Positions 24,964 through 32,582 of a stretch of DNA of 32,582 nucleotides are shown here, in pieces. The translations under genes were made by a program, and so were the position numbers. A model generated the notes under the pieces. That model had not been told where the DNA came from. It did no database searches and saw nothing but the letters and a program-made list of their open reading frames with translations. How positions within the stretch are numbered: the first letter of the stretch is position 1; every line of letters begins with the position of its first letter. The DNA comes from Ruegeria sp. A3M17 (GTDB lineage Bacteria > Pseudomonadota > Alphaproteobacteria > Rhodobacterales > Rhodobacteraceae), in the NCBI RefSeq assembly GCF_003318255.1, contig NZ_QOCF01000010.1, positions 1 to 32,582 on the forward strand. The letters are read 5' to 3'.

Positions 24964-25617
24964 TCAGTCATAGATTTCTACCGACAGCGCATCCATCGCA
25001 TATGAGGTTTCGATATTGGCCTGGCCGTCCACGTAATTGAGTGACTGGGACCTGCTCTGTGCCCGCATTTCCCCGCTTATCCAAACTGGTTTATATAACT
25101 CGTCAATTTCGAAGCCTTGTTCGTATCGCACATAGACCATCTGATTGGCGGGAGGTGGTGGTGTGTGAATGCAGGCTCCAACTGTCGGAACCAGAAGGAA
25201 TTCGACCGCCTTCTGGTCGACAATATCCAGGGGAAGGAGATAGCCGGGAAGACGCACGTTCTCCCCCAAAAGGTCAAGGTTCGGTTCGCGCGCGGCAATC
25301 AACCGTTGGTTCATCACAATTTCGCGTTGTTCAAACAACCAATCTGGGTCAAGGCCTTGAGATACGAGGTCTTCGCGGATCTGAACCGCTTCGGCGCGCT
25401 TCTTGTCATCCGCAGTGTCCGCATGCAGAACCTCAATCCGATAAAGCATGGCCAACGCATTGACCTGAGAATATTCTAGGGTGGCAAAAGGATCGTGGTA
25501 GGGCCGCTCTTCAGGAAGGAGATCCTGCCAACTTATGTTGCGCGGATCCGCTGCAAGAAGAGGCCCCGCAATCGCAAGGGCGAATAAGATATTCAGAAAA
25601 TGCGTAATGGTCTTCAT
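24964..25617 (-). CDS. DUF3299 domain-containing exported protein
   Basis: This 217-residue protein has a signal peptide (MKTITHFLNILFALAIAGPL, LAAD). Its C-terminal DUF3299 domain contains the family pattern RLPGYLLPLDIVDQKAVEFL followed by LLVPTVGACIHTPPPPANQ, where the Cys-x-His may bind metal. The family's function is not established. Homologues accompany MacB/FtsX-like permeases and, in Vibrio cholerae, lie in the zinc-regulated ZrgABCDE locus. It starts 18 bases after the permease gene and ends the four-gene cluster. Confidence 0.88.
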   Translation of the reverse strand: MKTITHFLNILFALAIAGPLLAADPRNISWQDLLPEERPYHDPFATLEYSQVNALAMLYRIEVLHADTADDKKRAEAVQIREDLVSQGLDPDWLFEQREIVMNQRLIAAREPNLDLLGENVRLPGYLLPLDIVDQKAVEFLLVPTVGACIHTPPPPANQMVYVRYEQGFEIDELYKPVWISGEMRAQSRSQSLNYVDGQANIETSYAMDALSVEIYD

Positions 25618-25635
25618 TTCAGCGGATCCTTTTAT

Positions 25636-27129
25636 TCAAAGCCGAACCGACAGTCCGTCTGATAGCGTCATACGGTACACCCTTAACGCAGGTATAATAC
25701 TGGCAAGAAGACCAGAGCAGAAAACGAGGGCTATGAGAAGAACCTCGCGAAAGCTTGGCAGGCCAACACCGATGCGAAGCCCAAAATTTGCGGCAAGAAG
25801 CGGATCTATCACGAGCGTGAGAGCGCTGAGCGCGATTACTCCAAGCACGATGCCGGCCGACAACAATAAAACGGCTTCAAGCAAGATCAGGGAAAAGACG
25901 CCGGCTGGTGTTGCGCCCACGGATCGAAGGATCGTAAATTCACGCCGCCGGTTGTCGAGTGAAGCAGACAACATGACCACCATGCCGATCATTCCAGCCA
26001 CTGCCACAGCGCCTGCCATCAGACGCAGCGCAGTCTCGGCCGTACTGGTAATCGACCAAAGCTGCAACAGCGCAACATTAGGAAGAACAGCGGTCAGTGC
26101 CTCGTCGCGATGGTCTGCCAGTTGCCGTTGAACTGAAAGCACCGCCGTTTTCCCCTCCAGCCCGGCAAAAATCGCGTTGATGGTCCCCGGCTCATGATCA
26201 TGGCCATCGTGATCGTGCCCGTCAGAGGTCGTGACAGTTTGCCCCTCGTCTTCATGGCCGCTTCCGTGAGCATGACTTTCGTCATGTTCCTGATGCCCTT
26301 CTTCGTGCTCGTCAGGCTCGTCGTGCTCCACATAGTCATCGTTTTGTCCATGGGCGTCGCCGTGATCCACATGCCCGTCCGCAAATTCGCTGTCTGCGTG
26401 ATCTTCGCTATGGGAATGCGCGGTGTGATGGTCTTCGTGTTCTCCGGCGACCTCAGGTGCATCGATCAAAACGAATGGGTCCGCAACCTCTGACGCAGGT
26501 TCTTCGTGCAAGGCGTCAAACCCCGCGAGTGAGACAAAAACCATTCTGTCGACGGCCGTCCCGGTATGCCCCAGCACGCCGGTCACTGTGAAAGGCGCTT
26601 CGTCGTGGACATCAAAGGCGACTTCCCCTGAGCCATGGGCATTCACGATTTCAGTGCCTGACGTGTACCCGAAAGCCTGAGCAACTTTTGCTCCAATCAC
26701 TGCGCCATCTGGAGATTTAAACGGAACACCTTCAGCAAATATCAGTTGCTGGCCGCCACTATGATGAAAGTGGTCAAAATATTGCTCGGACGTTCCGATC
26801 ACGGGATATCCACGATGGTTGTCACCCATCATGATCGGCACTGTCCAGCTTATCTGGGGCAGATCTTCGATCATCTCGTAGCTGTCCCAGCTGATACCAG
26901 CGCCAGTTGTGCCGACACCAAAAACCGTTGCCATCAGGATCTGCACATCGTTTCCGCGTGCCGCAATGATCAGGTCGATCCCTGATGCAGAATTGGCAAA
27001 ACCCGCTCGTGCCTCTGTTCGCAGTCGTTCAACCCCAACAATCAAAGCCACGCTCAAGGCAATGCTAAGAACAGTTAACGCAGCGATAAAGCGGCGATTG
27101 AGAAGGCTTTTATAACAAAGATTGAACAT
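25636..27129 (-). CDS. MacB/FtsX-type ABC permease with histidine-rich periplasmic segment
   Basis: This 497-residue permease has one N-terminal membrane helix (about residues 14-33), a large periplasmic MacB-like domain, and three C-terminal helices (about 355-380, 405-432 and 465-485). Within the periplasmic part, residues 230-314 are an acidic, histidine-rich stretch with 20 His in about 85 residues and many HDH, HEDH and DGHDHDGHDH groups, a likely zinc- or other metal-binding region. The ATG at 27127-27129 overlaps the ATPase stop by one base; a GTG one codon earlier is possible. With the ATPase and the DUF3299 gene it resembles the Zrg-type system, but the usual His-rich DUF2796 partner is absent and its role may be taken by this segment. 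Confidence 0.88.
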   Translation of the reverse strand: MFNLCYKSLLNRRFIAALTVLSIALSVALIVGVERLRTEARAGFANSASGIDLIIAARGNDVQILMATVFGVGTTGAGISWDSYEMIEDLPQISWTVPIMMGDNHRGYPVIGTSEQYFDHFHHSGGQQLIFAEGVPFKSPDGAVIGAKVAQAFGYTSGTEIVNAHGSGEVAFDVHDEAPFTVTGVLGHTGTAVDRMVFVSLAGFDALHEEPASEVADPFVLIDAPEVAGEHEDHHTAHSHSEDHADSEFADGHVDHGDAHGQNDDYVEHDEPDEHEEGHQEHDESHAHGSGHEDEGQTVTTSDGHDHDGHDHEPGTINAIFAGLEGKTAVLSVQRQLADHRDEALTAVLPNVALLQLWSITSTAETALRLMAGAVAVAGMIGMVVMLSASLDNRRREFTILRSVGATPAGVFSLILLEAVLLLSAGIVLGVIALSALTLVIDPLLAANFGLRIGVGLPSFREVLLIALVFCSGLLASIIPALRVYRMTLSDGLSVRL

Positions 27130-27815
27130 CACGTTTTGCTTGCGTTCAGCATCGGCAAGTCAACGCTCCGATCGAAGTGTTTTTCCAGGCTGCGATCATG
27201 GCTGACAAATAACAAACTCGCCCCTGATGCTTTGCATTCCTTCAACAACAACTGGACAAACCAGCCTTTTGCGTCCTCATCCAAAGCCGAGGTGGGTTCA
27301 TCCGCCAACACAACTTCGGGCGCCCCAATCAGTGCCCGCGCCGCTGCAACTCGTTGTTGCTGCCCAACACTCAGGGCGCTGGCAGGTCGATTGATCAGCT
27401 CAGCATCCTCAAGACCCAGCTCACTTAGTAACCGTGTTGCGGTAGCCTTGGGGTCTGGCCCCGATCGATTGCGGCGTTGCGCTGAAAACCGGCAGGGAAG
27501 TAAAGTGTTTTCAAGCGCACTGAGCCAAGGCAAAAGATTAAAGACTTGGAAAACAATCCCCAAATGATCCACGCGAAAACGGTCACGATCACCTCGGGCC
27601 AAAGCCCCGACATCCGTGCCTGCAACACACACCGCGCTTTTCGGCACATCGATCACGCCAGCAATTGCCGAAAGCAACGTGGTCTTTCCGCTGCCACTGG
27701 GGCCTCTCATAAACACGCTTTCCCCGGCCTCAAGATCGAAGTTATCGACTGAGAGCACCGGGTCGGGTTGACCGGGCCACCGAAATACCAAGGATTTGAG
27801 TTCGACAGTTTTCAT
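27129..27815 (-). CDS. MacB/LolD-type ABC ATPase
   Basis: This 228-residue ATPase belongs to the type VII (MacB/LolD/FtsE) class. Walker A GPSGSGKT is at residues 38-45, the Q-loop region GIVFQVFNLLPWLSALEN is typical of the class, and the signature is ALSVGQQQRVAAARAL. Walker B is VVLADEPTSALD, followed by LLFVSHD. ATG 27815 was preferred to a TTG at 27848 that overlaps the upstream stop. Its own stop overlaps the permease start as TGATG, so both subunits are made together. It energises the His-rich permease. Confidence 0.92.
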   Translation of the reverse strand: MKTVELKSLVFRWPGQPDPVLSVDNFDLEAGESVFMRGPSGSGKTTLLSAIAGVIDVPKSAVCVAGTDVGALARGDRDRFRVDHLGIVFQVFNLLPWLSALENTLLPCRFSAQRRNRSGPDPKATATRLLSELGLEDAELINRPASALSVGQQQRVAAARALIGAPEVVLADEPTSALDEDAKGWFVQLLLKECKASGASLLFVSHDRSLEKHFDRSVDLPMLNASKT

Positions 27816-27844
27816 TGATGACACAGATGCTTTGGTCAGATTTT

Positions 27845-28954
27845 TCAAAGATAATTGAGCTTTTTGGTGACCCAGAAAAGGATCTCTGCCAAAACACCAA
27901 TGGCTCCGGCCTCGTCTGTCTTGACCAAAGCTGTTCCTGACGTTCCAAATTGCAAGGACTTATTGTCTGCATCTGCAGGTAGTTCAACCAATACGATGTA
28001 GCTGGATATCCCGGCTAGTTCCCGCAATGAGGGAAGACCTGATCTTAGATCAACAGTACCTTCGACAGTTCCGACCGGAAAATCGGAAATACGGCCAGTA
28101 ATTTCTCCACCGGGTTCCGTTCTAAATGCCAGCCGGATTTCGTCACCGACCGAAACATTGGCACGACTGGATTGGGGAAGAGTAGCAATTACTGCAAAGT
28201 CTCCGGGTTCGACAAAAGTTATTGCCCCTTGTAGCGGTGTAGCGCGGTTACCTGGTCGTAGTGAAACAGCCGTAACAACGCCGTTTCCTGGCGCTTTTAC
28301 AACCGTTTGTTCTAAATCCCAAAGAGCTTGCGCAAGTGTCTGTTCGGCCTCCACAACACCTGCGTCACGCCCGTCGATCTTCGCGGCGATACGCCGCTCA
28401 AGGCTTGTCTTTCGGGCTTCGGCTGCGCGGATATTCGCTGTCAACTGGTCGATGGTTGAGACAGCTTCTTGCAGTTGGAACGTGGTTGATGCCCCGCGTT
28501 CTTCCAAACGGATGATGTCATCACGACGCTGAATTCCGAAAGTCAGCTGAGCAGTCAAGGATTCAATCTCGGCCTCGGCAGCTGACAAATCTGATACCAG
28601 TTGATCGGCAGATGACTTTGCAGTTTCCAAAACAGCTTCGAGCCGGGAAACCTCGGCTTTGTACACCTCATTATCTATTCGGAATAGAGGCTCGCCTTTT
28701 GCGACTTCCTGGTTAGGCTCCACAACGACTTCTGTAACCGTGCCCGCCACGTTCGGAGCAATATTCGTTGAAACACCCTGAATGGATACCGGGCCAGTCG
28801 GAGTTGTGTGGTTCAGCGCACCGATGACTATCAGAGCGATAACAGCAGCTACACCGTAAACCAGAGTTTTCCAGAACCCATTCCAGGGGAGAAGGTGAAA
28901 CTTGGAAAAGACCAGCCAGACTATTCCAAAGTAGAGGCCAAGTACGATTAACAA
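27845..28954 (-). CDS. HlyD-family membrane fusion/adaptor protein
   Basis: This 369-residue protein has two hydrophobic N-terminal segments (about 1-17 and 32-50). A split biotinyl-lipoyl-like domain follows (about 60-95, VSTNIAPNVAGTVTEVVVEP, and again at about 220-245), with a coiled-coil hairpin between them (about 97-205). The barrel and C-terminal part include YIVLVELPADADNKSLQFGT. This is the design of HlyD/AaeA-type periplasmic adaptors. The start is TTG 28954, preceded by AAGGA; no ATG fits. Such adaptors normally belong to efflux systems, which complicates a pure zinc-uptake reading of the cluster. It is the first gene of the minus-strand group. Confidence 0.87.
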   Translation of the reverse strand: MLIVLGLYFGIVWLVFSKFHLLPWNGFWKTLVYGVAAVIALIVIGALNHTTPTGPVSIQGVSTNIAPNVAGTVTEVVVEPNQEVAKGEPLFRIDNEVYKAEVSRLEAVLETAKSSADQLVSDLSAAEAEIESLTAQLTFGIQRRDDIIRLEERGASTTFQLQEAVSTIDQLTANIRAAEARKTSLERRIAAKIDGRDAGVVEAEQTLAQALWDLEQTVVKAPGNGVVTAVSLRPGNRATPLQGAITFVEPGDFAVIATLPQSSRANVSVGDEIRLAFRTEPGGEITGRISDFPVGTVEGTVDLRSGLPSLRELAGISSYIVLVELPADADNKSLQFGTSGTALVKTDEAGAIGVLAEILFWVTKKLNYL

Positions 28955-28991
28955 GACTTCATTCCTTCGTGATGTTTCCGTAAAGTTCGAA

Positions 28992-29017
28992 CGACCACCC
29001 GAACTTACGGGTGATCG
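28992..29017 (-). terminator. Terminator-like hairpin after the MBL-fold gene
   Basis: On the minus strand a 10-bp stem (CGATCACCCG with CGGGTGGTCG, including one G-U pair) has a 6-base loop TAAGTT. It begins 20 bases after the stop of the metallo-beta-lactamase-fold gene. The following T content is low, so it may be a partial terminator before the HlyD gene. Confidence 0.5.
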
Positions 29018-29036
29018 CCCTGTTTGTCATGATGGC

Positions 29037-30491
29037 TTAATTGTCACCTTGCTCTTCCAACACTTTGCGGTTGGCTTCACGATGGCGCCACGCCGCGCCC
29101 ATACTCTCTTTCAGGTTTTCGGGAAGCGCTTCCAGAGGAACAACAAGGTCGTCATCAACTGGCCACTCGGTCAGCAGCTCAGGATGATATCCCTCAGGAT
29201 AGTATAGCTTAGGATCGATTTCCATATCGCGCACGTAGGGTTCTTGAATGTCTTCGCGCCGGTGGGGTGGCTTCGGCACGATCAACTGACCATTGCTAAA
29301 GTCAAACTGCGGTGCTCGTGAGTTTGGGAACTCGGGTAAGATGCCTTCTCGAACCCATATCTGATCTTTGGTGACGTTCACAACGATCCCGTCAGGCGCT
29401 CCAAAGTGATAGGGGCCTTTCCAGTGCTCTCGGATTTCCGCCACGGTTTCCTCGATCTGATAGGGGTCATAGCTCATGTGAGTGTTCATCAAAAGCCTGG
29501 GTTGCACTAGGTTGGCAATGTAGCCGGCCGCATAGCTGGGCGTGTGATGGGTATCGACGGTATAACGCCCGAGGAATGGCGGCACGCCTTGAACTCCGGA
29601 TGAGATTTCGATGATTTCCTGCTGCTGTTCCGTGACGAAGACATCACAGCCTTTGGCAAAAGGAATATCGATCATGTTGGGTCGACCGTCACCTGTCCAG
29701 ATGAAGCACATGCCATTCCAATCCATCCGGTATCCAGACGCACCGTCCTTGGCATGGCTTCTTTGCCAGTGTGTGACTTTGACCCCGTCTTCATCATAGA
29801 TCACGCCGCCATTGTCACGGAAATCAAATTCGTTGACTTCGATGTCCCAACCTTTGCCAACGGGAAAGACGCTGAACGCATCCCGGTGCCAGCCGGTCAT
29901 CATTTTCATGCCTTCTACCATAGTTGCGGTGCCGTACTCTTTGGTGCGGCCGGATGGACCGTGGACCGTCAACTGCTCGTGCCATCCACCGGCCCAGGTT
30001 CCGAACATCCACAGGTACGGCAACCCACCAAAGTGGTCTACGTGCAGGTGCGTGATGAATACATCAGTAATTTCATTCAGTGCATATCCACTGGCAATGA
30101 TGTTCGCTGGTGAGCCCTCACCAATGTCAAACATGAAAATCTTACCGTTACCCAGCTCAACAAGAATCGCCGTGTTCATTTGTCCAGGGCGAATGAACGG
30201 AGCAGATCCCATAAAGATAATTCTCATCTCGTTGGGCTGTACATCTTCGGTGCGTGGGAACCAGTTTGCCGCACTTTTCAACCACGGTTGAGGAGAGATG
30301 CCCTCAAAGGTCAGCCCCTCTTTCCAACGCCCCATAGGGACGCCGCCAGTCAGTGCAGCCTCAATATCTTCTTGGGATGAGGGCTCCTGTACTGGGGGAG
30401 CCTGTCCGAACGCACTTGTGGCGAACAATGTCGCTGCGGCGGCGAGTGCGCTGAGTGACTTAATTGACTTCTTCTGTCTGTCTTGCAGCAT
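29037..30491 (-). CDS. Exported metallo-beta-lactamase-fold hydrolase
   Basis: This 484-residue protein has a Sec-type signal (KKSIKSLSALAAAATLFATS, AFGQA), placing it in the periplasm. The zinc motif HLHVDH is at residues 148-153 followed by FGG, and later segments FIWTGDGRPNM and TVDTHHTPSYAAGY and MNTHMSYDPY supply further ligands (Asp and His). The domain order is that of the AtsA/ElaC-like MBL branch. The frame is open to 30611, but ATG 30491 has AAGGA eight bases upstream. A C-terminal region of about 110 residues after PEFPNSRAPQFDF is unusual for a simple MBL protein. Substrate is unknown. It follows a small gene by four bases and is divergent from the TPR-type regulator. Confidence 0.88.
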   Translation of the reverse strand: MLQDRQKKSIKSLSALAAAATLFATSAFGQAPPVQEPSSQEDIEAALTGGVPMGRWKEGLTFEGISPQPWLKSAANWFPRTEDVQPNEMRIIFMGSAPFIRPGQMNTAILVELGNGKIFMFDIGEGSPANIIASGYALNEITDVFITHLHVDHFGGLPYLWMFGTWAGGWHEQLTVHGPSGRTKEYGTATMVEGMKMMTGWHRDAFSVFPVGKGWDIEVNEFDFRDNGGVIYDEDGVKVTHWQRSHAKDGASGYRMDWNGMCFIWTGDGRPNMIDIPFAKGCDVFVTEQQQEIIEISSGVQGVPPFLGRYTVDTHHTPSYAAGYIANLVQPRLLMNTHMSYDPYQIEETVAEIREHWKGPYHFGAPDGIVVNVTKDQIWVREGILPEFPNSRAPQFDFSNGQLIVPKPPHRREDIQEPYVRDMEIDPKLYYPEGYHPELLTEWPVDDDLVVPLEALPENLKESMGAAWRHREANRKVLEEQGDN

Positions 30492-30495
30492 ATTT

Positions 30496-30804
30496 TCAGT
30501 CCTTTGTTCGAGCCTGGGTGAATATGGGAACCACTTCTGAAATGGCTGTCGGGACAATCTCTGAATTGGTAAATCGAGACAGATGCTCGGCGATTTCCTC
30601 GGCCAGCCCATCTAGGCTTTCGGTGACAGGATCGATCACACATGGTGACGTCTGCTCATTGACCTTCCGGGCCCTCTCCAACTCGGCTGAGAGCAACTCG
30701 AAGTCCCCGCAAAGTGCCTCGAATCCACGATGGTTCTTTCGCATGACGCGGATGCAGCTGATTTGGTCCGGAAAAGCGAGCTCTAGTAAGTTGATGTCCG
30801 TCAT
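30496..30804 (-). CDS. Small protein of unknown function, cotranscribed with the MBL gene
   Basis: This 102-residue soluble protein beginning MTDINLLELAFPDQISCIRV has no signal peptide and no family that I recognise. It is predicted mostly helical (FELLSAELERARKVNEQ; LDGLAEEIAEHLSRFTNSEI), with two cysteines in the first half. The stop is four bases upstream of the MBL ATG and overlaps its ribosome-binding site, so it is probably coupled and functionally linked. The start ATG 30804 was chosen because no ribosome-binding site supports the longer frame to 30834. Confidence 0.6.
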   Translation of the reverse strand: MTDINLLELAFPDQISCIRVMRKNHRGFEALCGDFELLSAELERARKVNEQTSPCVIDPVTESLDGLAEEIAEHLSRFTNSEIVPTAISEVVPIFTQARTKD

Positions 30805-30885
30805 TGCCCTGGCGCCTAGTCCATCTCTGGGCACCAGGCTGAGGGCACAACGCGCAACGCGGAAGGGTTACACCGTGAAATTAGG

Positions 30886-32274
30886 GTGACATTCAAATAT
30901 TCATTTGACAGTATGGAATTGAAAATACAGAGAAACTTGAAGTTTCAGATGCCTGACAGAGAATTGACCCTTGATCCGGAACGTCACGCGACCCGTGTGA
31001 AGTACGCGCTGGATCAGGTATTGGCGAGTGACATGTTTGGCAAGGCGGAACGCCTTCGGAATTTTCTGAGCTACGTTGTCGAAGAGGCCATTGCGGGTAG
31101 ATCCGAGGCTATTCTTGGCAAAACAATCGCTCAGGATGTTTACTTCAAGAGTTTTGCCAGTGATGACGGCCACATCAACGTTGTTCGTGTGGATGCGGGG
31201 CGGTTACGGCGGAAACTTCAGCAGTACTATGAAACGGCAGGTGCTGGAGACGATCTGCGCATTCACATTGATAGCGGCGGCTACGCGCCTTGGTTCGAGG
31301 ACCGCTCTGGTACAATTCAGAGCAATGTCGATCATACGCCATTCAGGCCAGGATTACCCTGGCTGATTGGCATCCCTGCCGTCACCATAGCGATCATTGC
31401 TCTTGCTTACGTCTTGGGCGGGCGCATGGAACAGGTTGTTGATCTAAACCCAAAGACATCCGCGCGCTCACTTGAGCGACAGGCTCTATCCGCTAAATCA
31501 CCCGCTGCAGTACAGGCGTCAAACTACTGCGATCAAGCTCGGGGCCTGCTCTTTCCAATCGCAACTATCGATAACCAGATCCTGGCCAGCGACATATTTA
31601 GAATGGCAATAAATGAGGCTCCCGATTTTTACTGTGGATATGCCGGATTGGCCCATAGTCTGGGAACCCAGGCTCTCCTAACGCGAGGCGAGGGAGAGCG
31701 TGACGCGCTGATACTGAATTCAGGGCAAATGGCACAGAAAGCTGTGGACATTGCGCCCTCAAACGGCTGGAGCCAATCGGCAATGGCATGGGTATCTTAC
31801 GTTTCTCGCGACTATGACAGAGCATTGGAGTATTCAGCACTCGCGCAGTCGCTTCGACCCAATGACGGAAACGTTCTGGACTTTCGCGGCGTGATACTAC
31901 TGGTTATGGGTCGCTTTGAAGAAGCGTATGACGTCAGCGACCCAAGCCACCCCAGAGAGATAGGAAGTCATCGGTTTGCCCACAGGAACATTCACGCGGT
32001 TGCCAGTTTTCACATCGGTGAGTTTAGGGAAGCAATCGCGTCTTTGAAATTTGCGAGTGACAATGGTGACCCCGTCAGCGCACTGTCTTTGGTATTTTTG
32101 GCGGCTTCCTATCAAAGGTTGGGCGAATCCAAAGAGGCACATGCAACCTTGAATCAACTGAAACAGTCGTGGCCAGAGTTCAGGCCAGATCTTGTACTAG
32201 CTGTGTTTTATTCCAGTCCAGATTTATCAGAAGAGGTGATTTCAGCCTTAACGGATGCGGGATGGCGGTTTTAA
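30886..32274 (+). CDS. Membrane-anchored regulator: wHTH-like domain, membrane helix, TPR-like repeats
   Basis: This protein of up to 462 residues has three parts. The N-terminal part (about residues 30-140) has a winged-helix-like DNA-binding form known from adenylate-cyclase/TolB-like regulators: ASDMFGKAERLRNFLSYVVE, then GRSEAILGKTIAQDVY and VVRVDAGRLRRKLQQYYE. One membrane helix follows at about 158-182 (LPWLIGIPAVTIAIIALAYV). A periplasmic C-terminal half has TPR-like helical repeats (SQSAMAWVSYVSRDYDRALE, FHIGEFREAIASLKFASDNG, YQRLGESKEAHATLNQLKQ). It looks like a CadC-style one-component membrane sensor and may control the divergent MBL operon 81 bases away. The start is uncertain: GTG 30886, ATG 30913 and ATG 30949 all lack clear ribosome-binding sites. 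Confidence 0.8.
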   Translation: MTFKYSFDSMELKIQRNLKFQMPDRELTLDPERHATRVKYALDQVLASDMFGKAERLRNFLSYVVEEAIAGRSEAILGKTIAQDVYFKSFASDDGHINVVRVDAGRLRRKLQQYYETAGAGDDLRIHIDSGGYAPWFEDRSGTIQSNVDHTPFRPGLPWLIGIPAVTIAIIALAYVLGGRMEQVVDLNPKTSARSLERQALSAKSPAAVQASNYCDQARGLLFPIATIDNQILASDIFRMAINEAPDFYCGYAGLAHSLGTQALLTRGEGERDALILNSGQMAQKAVDIAPSNGWSQSAMAWVSYVSRDYDRALEYSALAQSLRPNDGNVLDFRGVILLVMGRFEEAYDVSDPSHPREIGSHRFAHRNIHAVASFHIGEFREAIASLKFASDNGDPVSALSLVFLAASYQRLGESKEAHATLNQLKQSWPEFRPDLVLAVFYSSPDLSEEVISALTDAGWRF

Positions 32275-32582
32275 GATATACCCTTTCGAGCCATGGTTGG
32301 AGACAGGCCCACGTACGTAAAGTGTGTTTTACCGCCAACACAAGCAAACTACCTTGGTAGTGTTATTGAACGCCGAAAGCGGTCATTGGAATTTATTGTA
32401 GCTAACGGCAGCTTTGTCCGCGACTTGTAGATTCATGGTTTCAGAATTTCTGCACGCTGCATGAACGGCTGCTGATCCCGCTGCCCGGCAGCATGAAATT
32501 TTGCGCCTTTGCAGCAAATTCGGTGCTGCGTGCGCATGCAGCGAGAAAATCCAAGGAACAGTTTGGGCTCGGTGCCGTCATC
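32275..32582. other. Non-coding end of the window
   Basis: No gene is supported in the last 308 bases. The stretch 32371-32540 contains GAAAGCGGTCATT, GGCAGCTTTGTCCGC and repeated GCAGC/GCATGCAGC words, similar to sequences in 11946-12060. I take it to be dispersed intergenic repeat-type DNA, not verified. Confidence 0.35.

Noticed and set aside
24755..24973. Plus-strand frame of 72 codons with a lysine-rich start
   Set aside because: TTG start, no ribosome-binding site, and it overlaps the end of the DUF3299 gene; no homology recognised.
26165..26440. Repetitive sequence that could be a tandem DNA repeat
   Set aside because: The repetition is explained by the permease's His/Asp/Glu-rich codons; units are irregular and in frame.

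Overview
The window looks like a chromosomal segment of a Roseobacter-group alphaproteobacterium (Rhodobacterales). The evidence is the content of the conserved genes: accB-accC next to aat, a DUF2155 protein, mlaD and an NDUFA12-type complex I subunit, then clpX and clpP. ScfR-type XRE and PAS-LuxR regulators at the left edge, an entericidin-type lipoprotein and a short Roseobacter-type tyrosine recombinase agree with this. No rRNA, tRNA or CRISPR array was seen.

Layout. Positions 1-7743 are housekeeping: a divergent regulator pair, acetyl-CoA carboxylase subunits, aat, a converging minus-strand cluster (NDUFA12, mlaD, DUF2155), a RidA-like protein, and clpX and clpP, each with its own terminator. 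Positions 7744-10954 hold a BigR/SqrR-like ArsR repressor with both sensor cysteines, a tiny lipoprotein, a gene-poor stretch with a strongly structured candidate small RNA on the minus strand, and two minor genes. Positions 10955-12239 hold an A+T-rich P-loop ATPase cut off at its C-terminus, followed by non-coding remnants.

The centrepiece is 12240-23704. A MarR repressor is divergent from a gene set encoding a signal-less AmiC-like ligand-binding protein, a flotillin/SPFH protein, a Tat-exported amide/urea-type binding protein, two LivH/LivM-type permeases, a LivG/UrtD-type ATPase, a single polypeptide joining a LivF/UrtE-type ATPase to a complete amidase, and an acyl-CoA synthetase. Read together, they suggest import of an amide, hydrolysis at the inner membrane face, and activation of the released acid to a CoA thioester that could be the MarR effector. 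Two near-identical operator-like sequences (18 of 21 bases) lie in the marR/amiC-like gap and before the flotillin gene. A short tyrosine recombinase converges on the end of this operon.

Positions 24964-28954 encode a MacB/FtsX-type ABC system (HlyD-like adaptor, ATPase, permease with a histidine-rich segment, DUF3299 protein) resembling metal-linked loci such as ZrgABCDE of Vibrio. Positions 29037-32274 hold an exported metallo-beta-lactamase-fold hydrolase, a small unknown protein, and a divergent membrane-anchored regulator with TPR-like repeats. The last 308 bases appear non-coding.
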